Shown here one piece after another: positions 48,179 to 59,764 of a stretch of 64,000 bases of DNA. The stretch's first letter is position 1; each line of letters opens with the position of its first letter. This DNA is from Arthrobotrys musiformis (Eukaryota; Ascomycota; Orbiliomycetes; Orbiliales; Orbiliaceae): the NCBI GenBank assembly GCA_036971715.1, contig JAVHJL010000009.1, positions 1,054,001 to 1,118,000 on the forward strand, written 5' to 3'. The notes under the pieces are model-generated. The model was given only the letters and a program-made list of their open reading frames with translations, was not told the DNA's origin and ran no database searches. The position numbers and the translations under genes are program-made.

Positions 48179-48677
48179 ATGGACAACAACTGTGGGTAAT
48201 TTGTAGGCCTTTGGGGAAGAATTGTCAGATGGAATCCCCGGACACAACGGTACTCTGGGACTTATGAACACGCTCTTTGATTTTCTGGTTGTTTAATTCA
48301 TTGTTTCTTCGCACGTCTTCATCTTTGTATGGTAGCACACCACACCCATAGCTCGCGCACCGCCTCACTTTTTGTGTTGATCTGTGTTATTTTCTTCTGC
48401 GTATGCGGCTGAATTTCCTCAACGCTTCTCGACTGTGCAGCTGTGGGCTGAACGATGCAATCATGATAATAGCAAATTCAATCCTATACCTTCTTTTTTA
48501 AATCTTTCACTTGATCAAGTGCACCATGCAAGGGTAATTGTATTAGCCACCAATTAGATTTCTATGTGTCGCATACTTATATAAACTACCCAACCCCTTA
48601 AACCCTCCCCGTCGACGGTAGCTACATTTCTTCCCCTCCGTATATTATATTTCAAAACAATCCGAATTTGCGAAATA
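48179..48677. other. intergenic between the two paralogues
   Basis: The 3' flank of paralogue A followed by the promoter of paralogue B. TTATATAAAC at 48578-48587, about 90 bases before the start codon, is a plausible TATA box. Confidence 0.55.
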
Positions 48678-49694
48678 ATGGTAAATGAGATATCCGAAAC
48701 GTCGAGGTCTAGCCTAACGGTAGCTCAGCCGATAGCGCCAGCGGGCGGCGAGCTTGTTGTCAATGGCACTCGCTCTCTTACCCTTAGCGGCCGTAACAAT
48801 CACGATCATGACCACCAGGAACCCTTTCACCAGATAACCGTGAAAAACGAATCTCACGCAAATCAATGTTACACCCTCTTCGGCCGAAAACCGCGAATCT
48901 CTAACGACCCTTCCAAGGAGATTTTAAGTACGGCCTTCAGCACCAACGCTCTAATCAAGAAGGATAATGTATACAAGTTCAGGTTCTCAACTAGCTATTA
49001 TGCTATTTGTGGGAAACTAGGGTTACGGCCGCAACCGAATTCTCCGATCCGTGTAACAGATTCCATCCCTGTGAAGCTTACGGACCTGGATACGAGGACG
49101 GAGGGACAAGTTTTAAAATTAGTGATGGATGGTGGGACACCACTGTTAGTTCCTGCTAGTTCGACAGTATTGGGGGTCCCCCGCGAAGGGTTTAGTGTTA
49201 TCACGGGGACTGATTTCAACTTTCCATCGAATGGTATGAATAAATCTACTCATACTGCGCTAGTACGCTAGCCATAGTCATATATTGTTCGGTTCTCGAC
49301 ATTTTAACAATAAAATTATATAGACGGGATATTCATAGGCATAGGTGCAGAAGTCAGACCTTCACCTTCAGAAGAAGTTCTTACTGGAACGGCCGAGAAG
49401 CAGATATCGCCCATCGCAATTTTCGAGCCTGAACCCAATCATTATTTCAACATCATTCCGTCAGATAAATGGTGCGTCTCTGGGTTGAACCTGCTTCCGA
49501 CGACGGGGGCAATTATGGATTCAGACTTGTTCACATATGGAGAGTTTTCGACGGAGGTGGATTGCGCGGAAGGTGAAAAGGATATATGGTTGCATCATTT
49601 GCGAAATGGCAAACTGGTAGAGATGGAACCGGCCGATTCTAGTTTTTTACCTCTTGCAGGAAGCTCGAGCTTCAGGAGGTTACGACACTTCTAA
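48678..49694 (+). CDS. orphan beta-rich protein, paralogue B
   Basis: Two exons (48678-49233, 49324-49694) give 308 residues with a phase 1 junction. After a 55-residue N-terminal extension rich in Ser, Gly and His (NNHDHDHQEP), the protein shows the same order of blocks as paralogue A: HQITVKNESHANQCYTLF, STSYYAICGK, GIFIGIGAEV and NHYFNIIPSDKWCV. The intron falls at the matching place, just before the (I/F)xIGxGA strand, in the same phase. A C-terminal extension ending SSFRRLRHF is unique to it. Codon use is ordinary, so it is probably expressed less than A. There is no signal peptide. The function is unknown. Confidence 0.75.
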
Positions 49695-50841
49695 AATACC
49701 CTAAAATCTACACGTGCGCACAAAATGTCTGAAGTGCTTGTGTGACAGATATGTGCACCGGTGCGACTGCTGCAACCTCTGGCAACTCACCCCGTGCACC
49801 ACCACCACGAAACCGAGTGATCTCGGTGTCTCACGGAAAAATGAACTGTCACCATAAAACCACTTCAATACATTGGCTTACTATAACGCCGACTTTTGAG
49901 CAAGTTGATGTTGAATAGCTCGCTCGGAGACGCCTCGGCTCTGGGTAGCGGGTGTTCGGGGCGGCAGCGCCAAGACATTCAAGTGTGACAAGGCCTTCAT
50001 ACACTATTCCCAATGCTGTTTTCTACCATATCCGGTCGTCATACATTTAAAAGGTCGAGCAAGGTTCAATTACCAGATATTAATCAGTTTAATTGTTTTT
50101 AATTGTTTTATCTTATTATTTATCATTTATATCAGCCAGTTAAGACCACTGCGTTCTTTTTCAATCGACTGCCCTTAATTAACCAATTCGCTCATGAGAA
50201 TCTACTGTGGCGTGACATCCTTTTCCCTAAGCATTGTAAAAAATTCTTTAGGTTTTTTGATGACAGCGCAAACGAGAAAAGCGACCTTTCCTGAAGTAAC
50301 CAGTTTGGTAAGTGCATCTCCTTTCTGTTTTATCTGGGGAAGGATTTTTGAACAAAATGTCTTATGGGTAATAGTTGCTACATAGCTGGGGGGCCAATTG
50401 CATGTTTTTGTCCGCATGTGATGTGACGAGTTTCCCTTCGGGCTTTGAGCGATTCGAGTGCATGCTGGAGATATAAGAAGGGTCGGTTGGCCCCCCAGCT
50501 GGCAAAAAGAACTCAAGATTTTTTTTCTTTAGGCATTTTTTCTTTCCCTCCCTTCTACTTGTTTTTATTTTTGTTACTACGGCGGTTTCCTCTCCCTTCT
50601 TCCTCGGGAAATACAAAAAGGACTTCAGGCGTTCATTCGGCTTTCTTTCGGATTACATTTCTTTTAGACTTAGAGCAAGCAAAGGATTCGTAAGTTCTAT
50701 TTACCTTTGCTTCCTTCACCGCTTAACTAATTTATTTCTTCTGTTTAATACATAGATAATTCCCCTTGGAATACCCGTCCTCCTACAAAAGATAAATACC
50801 TCATAAAACCCCGAGTGCGAAGAAAATAAACAACAGCAACA
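49695..50841. other. intergenic and 5' leader of the small membrane-protein gene
   Basis: Mostly T-rich sequence. The right end includes a well-formed intron (50690-50755) that would lie in the 5' untranslated region of the 50.8 kb gene. Confidence 0.5.
50690..50755 (+). other. probable 5' UTR intron
   Basis: GTAAGT donor, TTAACTAAT branch site and ATACATAG acceptor in 66 bases, ending 86 bases before the start codon of the downstream gene. No frame upstream joins the gene, so the intron is read as untranslated. Confidence 0.6.
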
Positions 50842-51045
50842 ATGCTCATCACCCGCGGCATCTCCTTCACAAACTTCTTCGTCGCATCGTCGGCGCTTGG
50901 CTTCCAAGTCTTCGTGCTGTACCCATGGCACAAGCGATTGGATGATGATTTTGATAAGCTCAAGCATGAGCATTTGAGGGTTTTGAAGGCCATCGAGCGG
51001 TTCCATGGAGTCGAAGCGCGGTTGGCCGTTGAGAAGAAGATTTAA
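50842..51045 (+). CDS. small single-span membrane protein, probably mitochondrial
   Basis: A single coding exon of 67 residues starting MLITRGISFTNFFVASSALG. An N-terminal hydrophobic span covers about residues 8-27 and is followed by a charged amphipathic helix, LYPWHKRLDDDFDKLKHEH, that looks coiled-coil-like. The start context (AACA before ATG) is good. The architecture (short basic N-terminus, one span, charged helix) resembles small inner-membrane accessory proteins of mitochondria, and I believe the YPWHK/LDxDF pattern is conserved in filamentous ascomycetes. I cannot give a name. An intron in the 5' leader supports a real transcript. Confidence 0.65.
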   Translation: MLITRGISFTNFFVASSALGFQVFVLYPWHKRLDDDFDKLKHEHLRVLKAIERFHGVEARLAVEKKI

Positions 51046-52419
51046 AAGACCTTTTATTTCAGTTTTATCTTATATAGACAAGGCTTCCATTTGTCTTTTA
51101 TAGATAGTGGTATGTGGGATGGCTTGATGTTTTTTTCTAGCAGTGGGGGAAGTAGACCGGCTTTAGACTCCGCGGTTGCTATACCATATACATATACCCG
51201 AGGACCTGGTGATATTGCGCAAGAAGGGAGGATCAAAGAAGTATTATACCAGGGCAGGGGCGTTCAAGATGTCATTTTCTTCTTTCTATAGCGCACTTTT
51301 TGGAAATTTTTGCATTATTTAGTTCTCTCGATTAATAGAATTCATTGTTTATTCCCGCTAAGTCTTAATACAAATTGATTTGCCCGCTGTGGGGGTCAAG
51401 TTCGAATGGCAATGAAATGGGAACTTGCGATATCCGAACTTTTGGTTTCGGCTCGTTTATCCGATAGACCGTAAAGGACGGAAGGATGTGCGGCCGGACT
51501 CATTATATTATACATCACAAACCTACAAAAGAAATCAGATATCTATACTTAAGTACTGTTCAAATCTTATTCATAGCGCCTGAAATGAACATAGAAAGCA
51601 TCCTCCGCAATCTTCCTGCTTTTGTCGGGGGTTTTTAAAATTCGAGGATGTATGTGTCACACGATCGGTAGGCCGAATGTAAGTAGCTGATGGTATATCT
51701 AGAAGAGGCCTGCATATGCAGCTCGCTGTTTTTTTAAGCCGGCGCCGCTCCGAAGGATTATTCTTGGCGATGCCTGTTGATTAATGCAACGTTTTACAAC
51801 GCGATTTGTGGACTTGTTTTTCTTGACGTTGCACGTTGGTGTCGATATGGTCTTAGATATAGCCTATGCCCATTCCGCCTATGACCATCTTATCGCTAGA
51901 GATAACTATATGTCAAGTCCTTATCCGCCATTTGTATTTAAATACTGTGGATTTTTTCGGATCAAACTGCTTGCATGAAGTTATTTTGCATGAGATCCGA
52001 GGATTATCCGTGTATATTACGGCTAGTACTAGGAAGGGGTTATAGGATAAATTTATAAGATGTTGCAGAGGACTCCCTGTCTATATTTGAGACTTGTACC
52101 TGTATATGTGTGAACTAGTCACGCCCATTTGGCTTTACTAGACCCCTGTGAATCATACTAAAGAGAGTAGATGTAATACACACCTCTGCCACACATAGAT
52201 CTAAACAACTTAAGTAGAGAGCTATGGATTAAAATTTCCTTATATATACCTACTACAAATTATTTATATAATTAAACATCAAGAAGTACTACTAACTTTT
52301 GACGGGGCGACTGCATATGTTTGTCTATGTGTACTACCTCTATCGATTCTATGTCTATGTTAAGTCTACCAGTGACGCCCACTCGAACCATCTGCACTCG
52401 ATCTACCCGGACGCCATAT
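51046..52419. other. gene-free stretch between convergent genes
   Basis: The 3' flanks of the small membrane-protein gene and of the phosphatase gene. It is A/T-rich, with no coding region supported. Confidence 0.55.
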
Positions 52420-53430
52420 TTATTTCTTAACCTGCCTAACCTCGTCAATTGTTTTCTTTCCTTCAACGACATCCCTCACGCCGTTCCAAATATCTTGAAA
52501 GTCTTCGAAGGTCGTGTACGGCACCCCCTCCCTCTCACAATAAGTCACCAAATCCATCCCCTTCTTCGCAAACAACAAATCCGTCTCTCTGGCCGCACTA
52601 AGATCACTAACTCCATCTCCACAATAAAAGAAATGCGGCCTCTTCCCCTCCGGGTACGACGCATCGCTGATGTATTTCTTAATAGTAATACTCTTGTCGT
52701 GTCCAAATCCGCTTTCCGGGTGTCGCCATTTGATCTTCCAGCTTCCGTCTTCAGCAAATTCGGTGTCGTTTGCGTAGATTTCCAGTTCGTCGGCTGCGGA
52801 GGGGTCGTTGAGGTAGTTTAGGAGTAGGGCTTTGATAATTGGTCGCATTCCGCTGGAGACGACGATGACGGGGATGCCCTGGGATTTGCACCAGGAGTAG
52901 AAGTCTTTGAAGCCAGGGTCTAATGGGATATTTTTTTTGAGGATGTCGATGCAGTCGTCGAAAGGGTGGTTGATCGATTCTAGCATCAACGTAAATGCGT
53001 CTCTTTATATTTTTAATTAAGTTTAGCTCGAGCTTATGCGCCCTGTGAAGCGGCGAGACATGAGATTGAAGGATTGTGATGCTACCTGAAGTTTAGGCGC
53101 TGTGAAATCATTTCTTCGTTCATTTCTTCACGCTTCGCGCGGCCGAAGCCTAAGTTGTCGGTCTATTTCCAGATTCGAGTCAGTCGAAATATGACAATTG
53201 CGCAGCGCGGTTCTTGAATACGCCCATAACACAGGGGAAGCGCGCAGAAGCTCAGGGAGCCCGTACCAAGTAGTCATTAGCTACGAAACGAGAAACTGTT
53301 AGCTATCTACTACCTGTATGGATCGGTCCTTTTCCTCAATAGAGCTTATAGTATACATACAATCAAGCGAGGTAATTGTACCATCCCAATCGCTGAAAAC
53401 GACCGCCGGGGGTATCTGCGTTGACGACAT
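52420..53430 (-). CDS. PYP1-like HAD-family phosphatase
   Basis: Four exons (53430-53361, 53280-53267, 53162-53086, 53002-52420) give 247 residues. Exon 2 is only 14 bases, yet all phases fit and it yields SLDSNDYLTDNLGFGR, as expected for the family. The HAD motifs are in order: SDWDGTIT with D14 and D16 (nucleophile and acid/base), VIVVSSGM, and FYCGDGVSDLSAAR for Mg2+ binding. The closest family I know is yeast YNL010W/Pyp1, a HAD enzyme acting on polyol phosphates. A phosphoserine or phosphocholine phosphatase is the alternative. Start: the ATG at 53430 places the DxD motif at the usual distance. Expected cytosolic. Confidence 0.85.
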
Positions 53431-53846
53431 GGTGGGGTATAAAACGAGAGTTACTGATAAGCTGCAGGGCAAGGAATTTTCAAAATGGTGAACAGTGTAA
53501 AGGGGGAAAGTAAAGAAACGAAAAGAAAGTAAGAAGCTTTATTCGAAAGAAGAATGTCTAAGCTAGAGCTCAACTTGACGGGATTTGAATCCTAGCGCCG
53601 TTAGTGGACTCGAGATTCCATGCAAGGGCCGGCTCCGACTCGGGGTCATCCCAAAATAGTCTTGGCAATTGTTGCATTTTTTGCGTCGCTTGGACTAAAA
53701 CCACAATCTTCAAATTTGGTGACACACTATTTCATATGCATGGCCAGCCCGCAGGCCAAGGCATAGACATATACAACCGCGATAATAAGGCTTCTCCCTC
53801 ACTATCCAGCTATTTAGATAGGTGCTATTCTTGCTAAACGCGAACC
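53431..53846. other. divergent intergenic region, phosphatase and SEN54
   Basis: 416 bases shared by two outward-facing genes. It includes a tRNA-like stretch at 53565-53660 that I do not accept as a tRNA gene because the T stem and acceptor stem do not pair. Confidence 0.5.
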
Positions 53847-55245
53847 ATGGAGACCGACGGCTTGACCACCGGCTTCGATGACGGCGACGTCGACCTCTCG
53901 GACGAAACCCAGGATTTCAGATTCCTCGCCAACATCACGAAGTATGTGCACTCTCCCACCAGCCTTTGACAAGTCTTTTATGCATAGATTTTTCTTTGAA
54001 ACTAATTCGAAATATTTATATCGTTCAGAAAAGGTGGTGCTGGCTCCATCCCTAAACGTGGGGAGAAGGACTTTGAACCAGATGGCACGAACCTCCAGTC
54101 TAGCACTCTAGACGACAGCCGGAATGCCATGTTCCAGGCCCTCTCTGTCGAGCGTTCACATACTGGGTACAAAAACATACTCCACCTTATCCCGTTCTCT
54201 CTGCTCAGCTAACCATCCACTCCGGCGGGGTTTTAGCAAAACCCGTGCAACAGCAACCTGGCACCCCACCCGCCGTCTCGCCCAAATCCACGAACAACGC
54301 GGCGTTTTATTCAAAGCTATGGGCCGTGCCGACAAAACAGGCACAATGTGGCTACTCCCCGAAGAGTTAATGTACATGGTAGAACGCGGCAGTCTCGAAT
54401 GTTTCTATGAACAGGAACAAGAAATCCAAACCCCCGCAGGGACAGATGGTAAATCGGAGCAGGGCATTAACATCAACGTTCCAATGAGCGTACAGGCCGT
54501 TTATGCGGCCGCACTCGAGGCCACCGGTGGGTTGGAACGGTATCAGGTCTATTCGAATTTAAAAAGAAGCGGGTATATCGTTTTTCGCGATCCGGAGGGG
54601 CAGTTTGACGATTTGTTCAGGAATGTGGGATACGAGTACAAAGCCCCTCCTCCAGTTGGAAGGGGATGGAACATATGGGGATTGGGTATTTTTGGCGCCC
54701 TATTCAACAACGTGTTTTGGGGCACAGGGAAAGGAGATCCATTTCAGTCCATGCTTGCACCTGGGGCGTATAGGAGTTACGCGGAGATGTATAAACGGTT
54801 GGCGATTCCAAGGAAAGAAATTACATGGACACCGACAGCAAAAGCAGGGGGAGAAAAGGCGAAGACTAGCCCTTTTACAGTTACATATCACGTCTGGAAA
54901 CCCCGCCCGAATTTCAAGAAATCAGCACCCGGACCTCCTGATTTCTACGTTTGTGTAGTTTCGACATTGGATACGAGGTTGCCGTCATTAGCAGAGATAG
55001 ATGGGCTGTTTAAAGATATCCCAGAGGTGGATAGAGCAACCGCGAGAGAGAAGGGGTTGTACCAAGGATTGAAAGAGGGAAGGAGGAATGTGATTTTGGC
55101 GACAGTGGATTACGGTGTTATCAGCTATATGAAATTTTCGGATTCTAGGTTTGGAGATGAAATGTTGGATGTTGATCCGCCCGCAAAAGGCAAAGGGAAA
55201 CCCGGCAATAAAGGAGGAAAGGGTGGTGCCCCGGCAAAAAAGTGA
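53847..55245 (+). CDS. SEN54: tRNA-splicing endonuclease subunit Sen54
   Basis: Three exons (53847-53941, 54029-54166, 54237-55245) give 413 residues. The N-terminus has the acidic DLSDETQDFRFLAN stretch and IPKRGEKDFEPDGT. The SEN54 N-terminal domain follows, with RGVLFKAMGRADKTGTMWL and LPEELMYMVERGSLE. A winged-helix-like region continues with MSVQAVYAAAL and YQVYSNLKRSGYIV. The C-terminus has the FYVCVVSTLD strand block and a Gly/Lys-rich tail. Sen54 is the structural partner of the catalytic Sen2 in the Sen2-Sen15-Sen34-Sen54 complex that cuts introns from pre-tRNA. It has no catalytic triad itself, as expected. It is convergent with the elongin C gene; 132 bases separate their stop codons. 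Confidence 0.92.
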
Positions 55246-55377
55246 GACTAGTTTGGGGCCATAAAGCATTTGAGTTATATATCTGCGCCGTGGGCCGTAT
55301 CTATCTTCGATATCATGCTCGGTTGTATCATAAAAATCCTCAATAACAATAGGTAGTCGACCCAACCATTCAATCCC

Positions 55378-55922
55378 TCAAGTTTCCAAGAAATCTGCAA
55401 TAGTCAACAATTCCAACCCCATCTCTGCCGGAATCTGAAACTCGGGAACTTGTCCGGTATACCCCGAGTACTTGTGTTTGTATATAAAGTACTCGCACAC
55501 TTTCTCCAAGACAGCACCACTAGAAGATTCGCCAAAAAATTAGTCCAGCTCATTATAAGAAATTGTGAGAACCCATTGAGTTACGAACCGCATTTCCTCG
55601 AACTTCACACAGTTCTCTTTAGCTTCAATGTATCCACCTATAAAAAGCAGCGTAAATGTTTAGTTATTATCACGATAGTAAAAAGACAAAGTGATACCCA
55701 GAAGTAATCAGTACATACTGTTCTTGTTGAACATATTCCTTATCGTCTTGGACGCGAAAGCGCACCTCTTGGGCAAAACGAACTATGATTCCCAAAGGAG
55801 CAGTAATTAGTCACAGCTCGCAGAAGAATCGACGCATGTCAAAGAAGTGTTATCAAACGGACCTGAAACCCATCGTTACTAACGAGTGTAATAAACCCTT
55901 CATCATCGATTGCTTCAGACAT
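55378..55922 (-). CDS. ELC1: elongin C (ELC1)
   Basis: Four short exons (55922-55863, 55782-55719, 55637-55589, 55519-55378) give 104 residues; all phases fit. The protein reads SEAIDDEGFITLVSNDG, then FVLPKRCAFASKTIRNMF, YIEAKENCVKFEEMRG, AVLEKVCEYFIYKHKY, PEFQIPAEMGLELL and a final ADFLET. This is the Skp1/BTB-like fold of elongin C, close to human (112) and yeast (99) in length. Elongin C serves as adaptor in Cullin-based ubiquitin ligases and in the degradation of stalled RNA polymerase II. The first donor, GTCCGT, is weak. Several short exons make this gene easy to miss. The upstream ATG at 56096 in the same frame is rejected because it adds a Ser-rich stretch absent from the family. Confidence 0.92.
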
Positions 55923-56248
55923 TTTGCTTCGTGTGATCTTTCGCGTATGAGAAGAGGAGTGGAGGTACCAGTTGGAGGATGTAAAGAGCTTGGGGAAGCT
56001 TTCCCAAAACGACGACGAGTCAAAGCTATGAGCAAAGCTATGTTTGTCGCGTCGAGAACTACCAAAAAAGGCAGTTTTGGACGACAAACCAAACAACCTT
56101 CAGAATTCTCCAACAGTATCAACGCACTTCCCAATAGCTAGTGAGCTGAACCAAGTAATAGGAAGTATGAGCACAATAATAACCCCCCATCGTCTAAAAG
56201 ACACGTACTCTTGGAAGGCCCAGTATACTTCGACCAATGTGCTAAATC
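55923..56248. promoter_or_regulatory. divergent promoter of ELC1 and the 56.2 kb gene
   Basis: 326 bases lie between two outward-facing start codons, and no other gene is present. Shared regulation is an inference from spacing only. Confidence 0.45.
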
Positions 56249-57203
56249 ATGGCCGACCTCGCCTCCAGCATAATATCAAAATTAGATACTATCACCGCAT
56301 TCCTAGCCCTCCCGGACTGTATCACCAATAAAACCGACTATCTATCTCTCGATTCCATTTGTAGTTCCGACGCAGAGAAGATTCGAGACTGTCTAGTTAA
56401 CGACCCAGTACTCGAGTCGCCAAGCGCGAGATTCACATATGATGCCGAATTCCAGCAGATCAGGGTCACGAGAGCTAATGCGGTGATCAACATCACGGCT
56501 GGGTGGTTGCAGCTTCAGCAGAAAGCATGGATGAAAGCTAAGATACTACCAGAGGCTTATGAAAACGATATTACCGCTTTCTGCGGGGTTGGTACGTAAA
56601 ACTCAAGTTAAAGGCTACGCTATACTCTTCGTCTTGCTAAGGTAAAATGGCTACCCTGTAGAATTCAGAAATTTCGCGAGCACCACACATTCTAGTACTA
56701 TAAAAACTCCCAACTACTGCATGATGCCGTGGACTTCAATATTTCCTTCTCTTGTTGTAGAAACAGGCTACACCCAACCCGCAACCGATCTCGAGCGAGA
56801 TAAAGAGATTTGGAAAACTGCAACGAACGGCGAAACTAAAATCGTGATTATTACGAAATTTTCACCAACACCGAGGAACACGGTCATGGGTGTAATAGGG
56901 TTCCACAGGATTAATGGAGTAGGAGGTGTTAACACTTGTTCAAAATATGTACGCGCTTACCACCCGCTCGTATTTGCATTTAAAGGGGGAACCCTAATGC
57001 TAACTTTGAGCGTTAATGCCTAGACTATATTTCCTCCCCCTGTTACCAAAACAGAGCAGAGCTATCATATTTCGCTGGGGGAGGTTTATAGCGGGACATG
57101 TCCGGAAGGGATAGATGCCGATACAGAGTTAACGCTGAGTATATCGGAACTGAGGGATATCTCCCGAGTGGTACTCGTTGGCTGCGGCTTGGTACCGGAT
57201 TAG
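56249..57203 (+). CDS. PD-(D/E)XK-like fungal protein, possibly inactive
   Basis: Three exons (56249-56591, 56662-56948, 57060-57203) give 257 residues with matching phases. After a helical N-terminal part the protein reads STIKTPNYCMMPW, then FPSLVVETGYTQPATDLERDKEIWK and ETKIVIITKF. This order recalls a fungal family of small proteins with a restriction-endonuclease-like core: a K-x-P-D turn, a strand with VVExG, then a helix and a final strand. Here the expected Asp is Asn (KTPNY), so catalysis may be lost. The last exon must start at 57060; an AG five bases upstream would put it in another frame. Its function is unknown, and the family call is from memory. Confidence 0.55.
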
Positions 57204-58334
57204 TCCACATTAACGTTGTAGCTTATGCATTACCCCATAGCTGAAGAGTATGGAGACGATCTGTACCATTGCTTATAAAATTTAGTCAGGCGTCTTAGAA
57301 ATAGTGAATCGATAAATTAGAATTAAAGATATATCATCCTAAACATGGAATAGGGCTATGGAATGCCAAACACAAAATCGGGACTATATATTTTCCGGCT
57401 TGCTGTTTATAGAACTTAGCCTCCCGCCCATTCGCAATCTGAGCGCTGAGGCCGCAGTTAGACGACTCCCAAGGCTCCCTTGGTATAATATTTTTATTAT
57501 TTCCGTAACTATACACGAATAATAAAAGAAACTCTATACGGTCACCCTTTCTGCGGTCTGAGTACGAAACCAATTCTATATAAAGAATATTATTGCATAA
57601 ATAGCGCAGCTAGCTATCGATATATCAGATATCGCCGAAATCTGTATCAGTATACCGTCACAATTGTGTAAATGCACATATACTCCAACACAAATAATAA
57701 CACACTAGCCGCCGTTGACCAGTTACACTAAATGAATGGCACAGTTGTGTATTATCGCAGCACAGTACATGTACATGTGCCTGCTGTGCGTGCCTAATCC
57801 ATAACTGCAGGCATGATTTGATCCAGTACACGGATCCAGGTACGCGTTCATACGTACATTGATCCTTAACCCCACTTTAGCGGACAAAGTAGCATACACC
57901 CCAGTATCCTCACAACCATCATAAATTGTGAGCCTTCTGACAATTGCACAATTTAACTTCGAACGGACCCCATTTTTCTCAAAATCAGTTTCTGATGCCA
58001 ATATAATTTAAGTATATACATAAATCTAGCCGCCACATTCTCCATAAATTGGGCAGAAGGTCATCGCATATGTGCCTTTAAAGCGGGAGAAGAGGAGAGG
58101 GCCCATCGATATCGATATAAAGCTTGTAAAGCTTGTAAAGTCCTAGCTCAGGCTCCCAGGTCAGCAAAACGACCCGCTAAGGCGAACATCGAGCAAGGGA
58201 CGCGACGATAACATATCAAAAAACCTTCGCAATTCGGATACTCCTCCAAGCTGTTTAGCTGGCTACAGGGGTCTGCAGCCGGTACAGGGCGCTTGTTGGC
58301 ACCTACTACGGGCGTTGTAGATCGAGATCACGGC
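57204..58334. other. gene-free stretch
   Basis: A/T-rich spacer with a short CATGTACATGTG palindrome near 57767. No coding region is supported. Confidence 0.55.
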
Positions 58335-59197
58335 ATGGCCATGTCGTATAAAAAGTAAGATATACGCTGTACCCCATCTGTCTCCTTGAATTCGTCTGGC
58401 ACAATCAAAAAGGCGATTAGGGGTCATGTAGCTGATTCGGACTTGAAATTAATCATAAAAGGACACCCCTATACCTTTATTCCAAACCAGATGTCATACT
58501 GGTCGTCGGAGACAACGAAATAGAAGCGCACGAAAACGTAATCGCCGTGTACTCCGATTTCTTCAAAGCCGCCTTAACCTCCGGCCTCAAAGAAGCCCAC
58601 TCGAAGCGTATCGAAATCAATGAAATTGAACCGCAAATTCTCGATGTAGTTCTAGATTGGTTGTACCGAGTACCACTCACACCCCTCTTCAACACAGACC
58701 TCAACAAGCAGGAGTCCCTACCCCTCCTTCTCTCCAAGGATGTCAGAGCAAAGGTCAAAGCTTTATTCCGGGCTTTTGACTTTTTGCAAATAAAGGGTGC
58801 TGAGGGTTATTACGTTAGGTATCTCGAGGAGGAGTTGCGGAAGTTGCCCTGTGGTAATTTGACGATTACTATCTCACCCGATAATTCCTACGAGGTTGTC
58901 GACGCCTTGAACGAAGTTTACCAATGTGGCTACTCTATCACCGGGGAATCCTTGGACAGGCTAGTCGGTGCAGTTTATTCCTCTAGGACGTCTGCGCAGT
59001 TGCCCCATCGGCACGATGCTACTATGTATGAATTCAACTCAGGCTACAAGCACGAGGCCCTGCGGGCCAAACTTGGACCTACTAGCCTCGAAAGATTCAA
59101 AAGCGGCCTCAAGGCGCTGGAAGACCCCAACCCCAGCTTCCTCCGAGATATCTCCATATCTTTGACGAATAGGCTTCTAGCAGCCAGGGACAAATAG
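58335..59197 (+). CDS. BTB/POZ-domain protein
   Basis: Two exons (58335-58354, 58462-59197) give 251 residues. The BTB fold is clear in YSKPDVILVVGDNEIEAHE, VYSDFFKAALTSGLKEA and KRIEINEIEPQ, then ILDVVLDWLYR, followed by a helical C-terminal half with FDFLQIKGAEGYYVRYL. Such small fungal BTB proteins are thought to mediate dimerisation or Cullin-3 binding. The second exon is certain. The tiny first exon (MAMSYKK) rests on a GTAAGA donor, phase agreement and lack of another ATG before the domain; its acceptor (AAAAG) is poor, so the start could be elsewhere. Confidence 0.78.
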
Positions 59198-59764
59198 TAA
59201 GGGGCGCATTGAGCTTTGTGTTAATGTCTATTCATAGCATACTTCTAAATCATTTTCCAAACCAGATTCTTATTATCAAGACTCTTTGAATTCATGAATT
59301 CACGCAACCGCATGTTCAATGATACACCATTCTAATGCGTACCGGAGACTAGGGTGTGTACTAGTCTTGGGCTGTGACCGGTGTGTACATATTTAAACGT
59401 CAAATGAATCTGGCAGGCCTCCTAAGTTAGTTTATACGCAGTAATATTACTCTCGTTCCCAGCTAGTATGATATCATGAGGCTCGCCATCCGCAGCAGCA
59501 TTTGGTTCACGAGACAAATGCTCGGTGTATGTAATTGAGACTAAAATCTGCCTGATACTTCCTCTCGCTTTAGAAGATTCACCGCATGATTTCAATATCC
59601 CGTTATTAAAGCCCAATAATAGGTATACCAAAGTAAAAAGGTCAAAATACAAAAGGGCCTAAAACACTCAGGCCCCCCTCAATTTTTACAAAAAAAACAA
59701 AGGGCGATTCATCTTCTAAACCCAAAGCTCCAAAACTGAAAACTAACATACAGGCAGCCAGCAA
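59198..59764. other. intergenic between convergent genes
   Basis: The 3' flanks of the BTB and CLC genes. No gene is supported. Confidence 0.55.

Noticed and set aside
53565..53660. tRNA-like stretch on the minus strand with a TTCAAAT loop
   Set aside because: The T stem lacks the required G-C closing pair and no 5' acceptor strand pairs with the 3' side, so at most it is a degenerate tRNA fragment.
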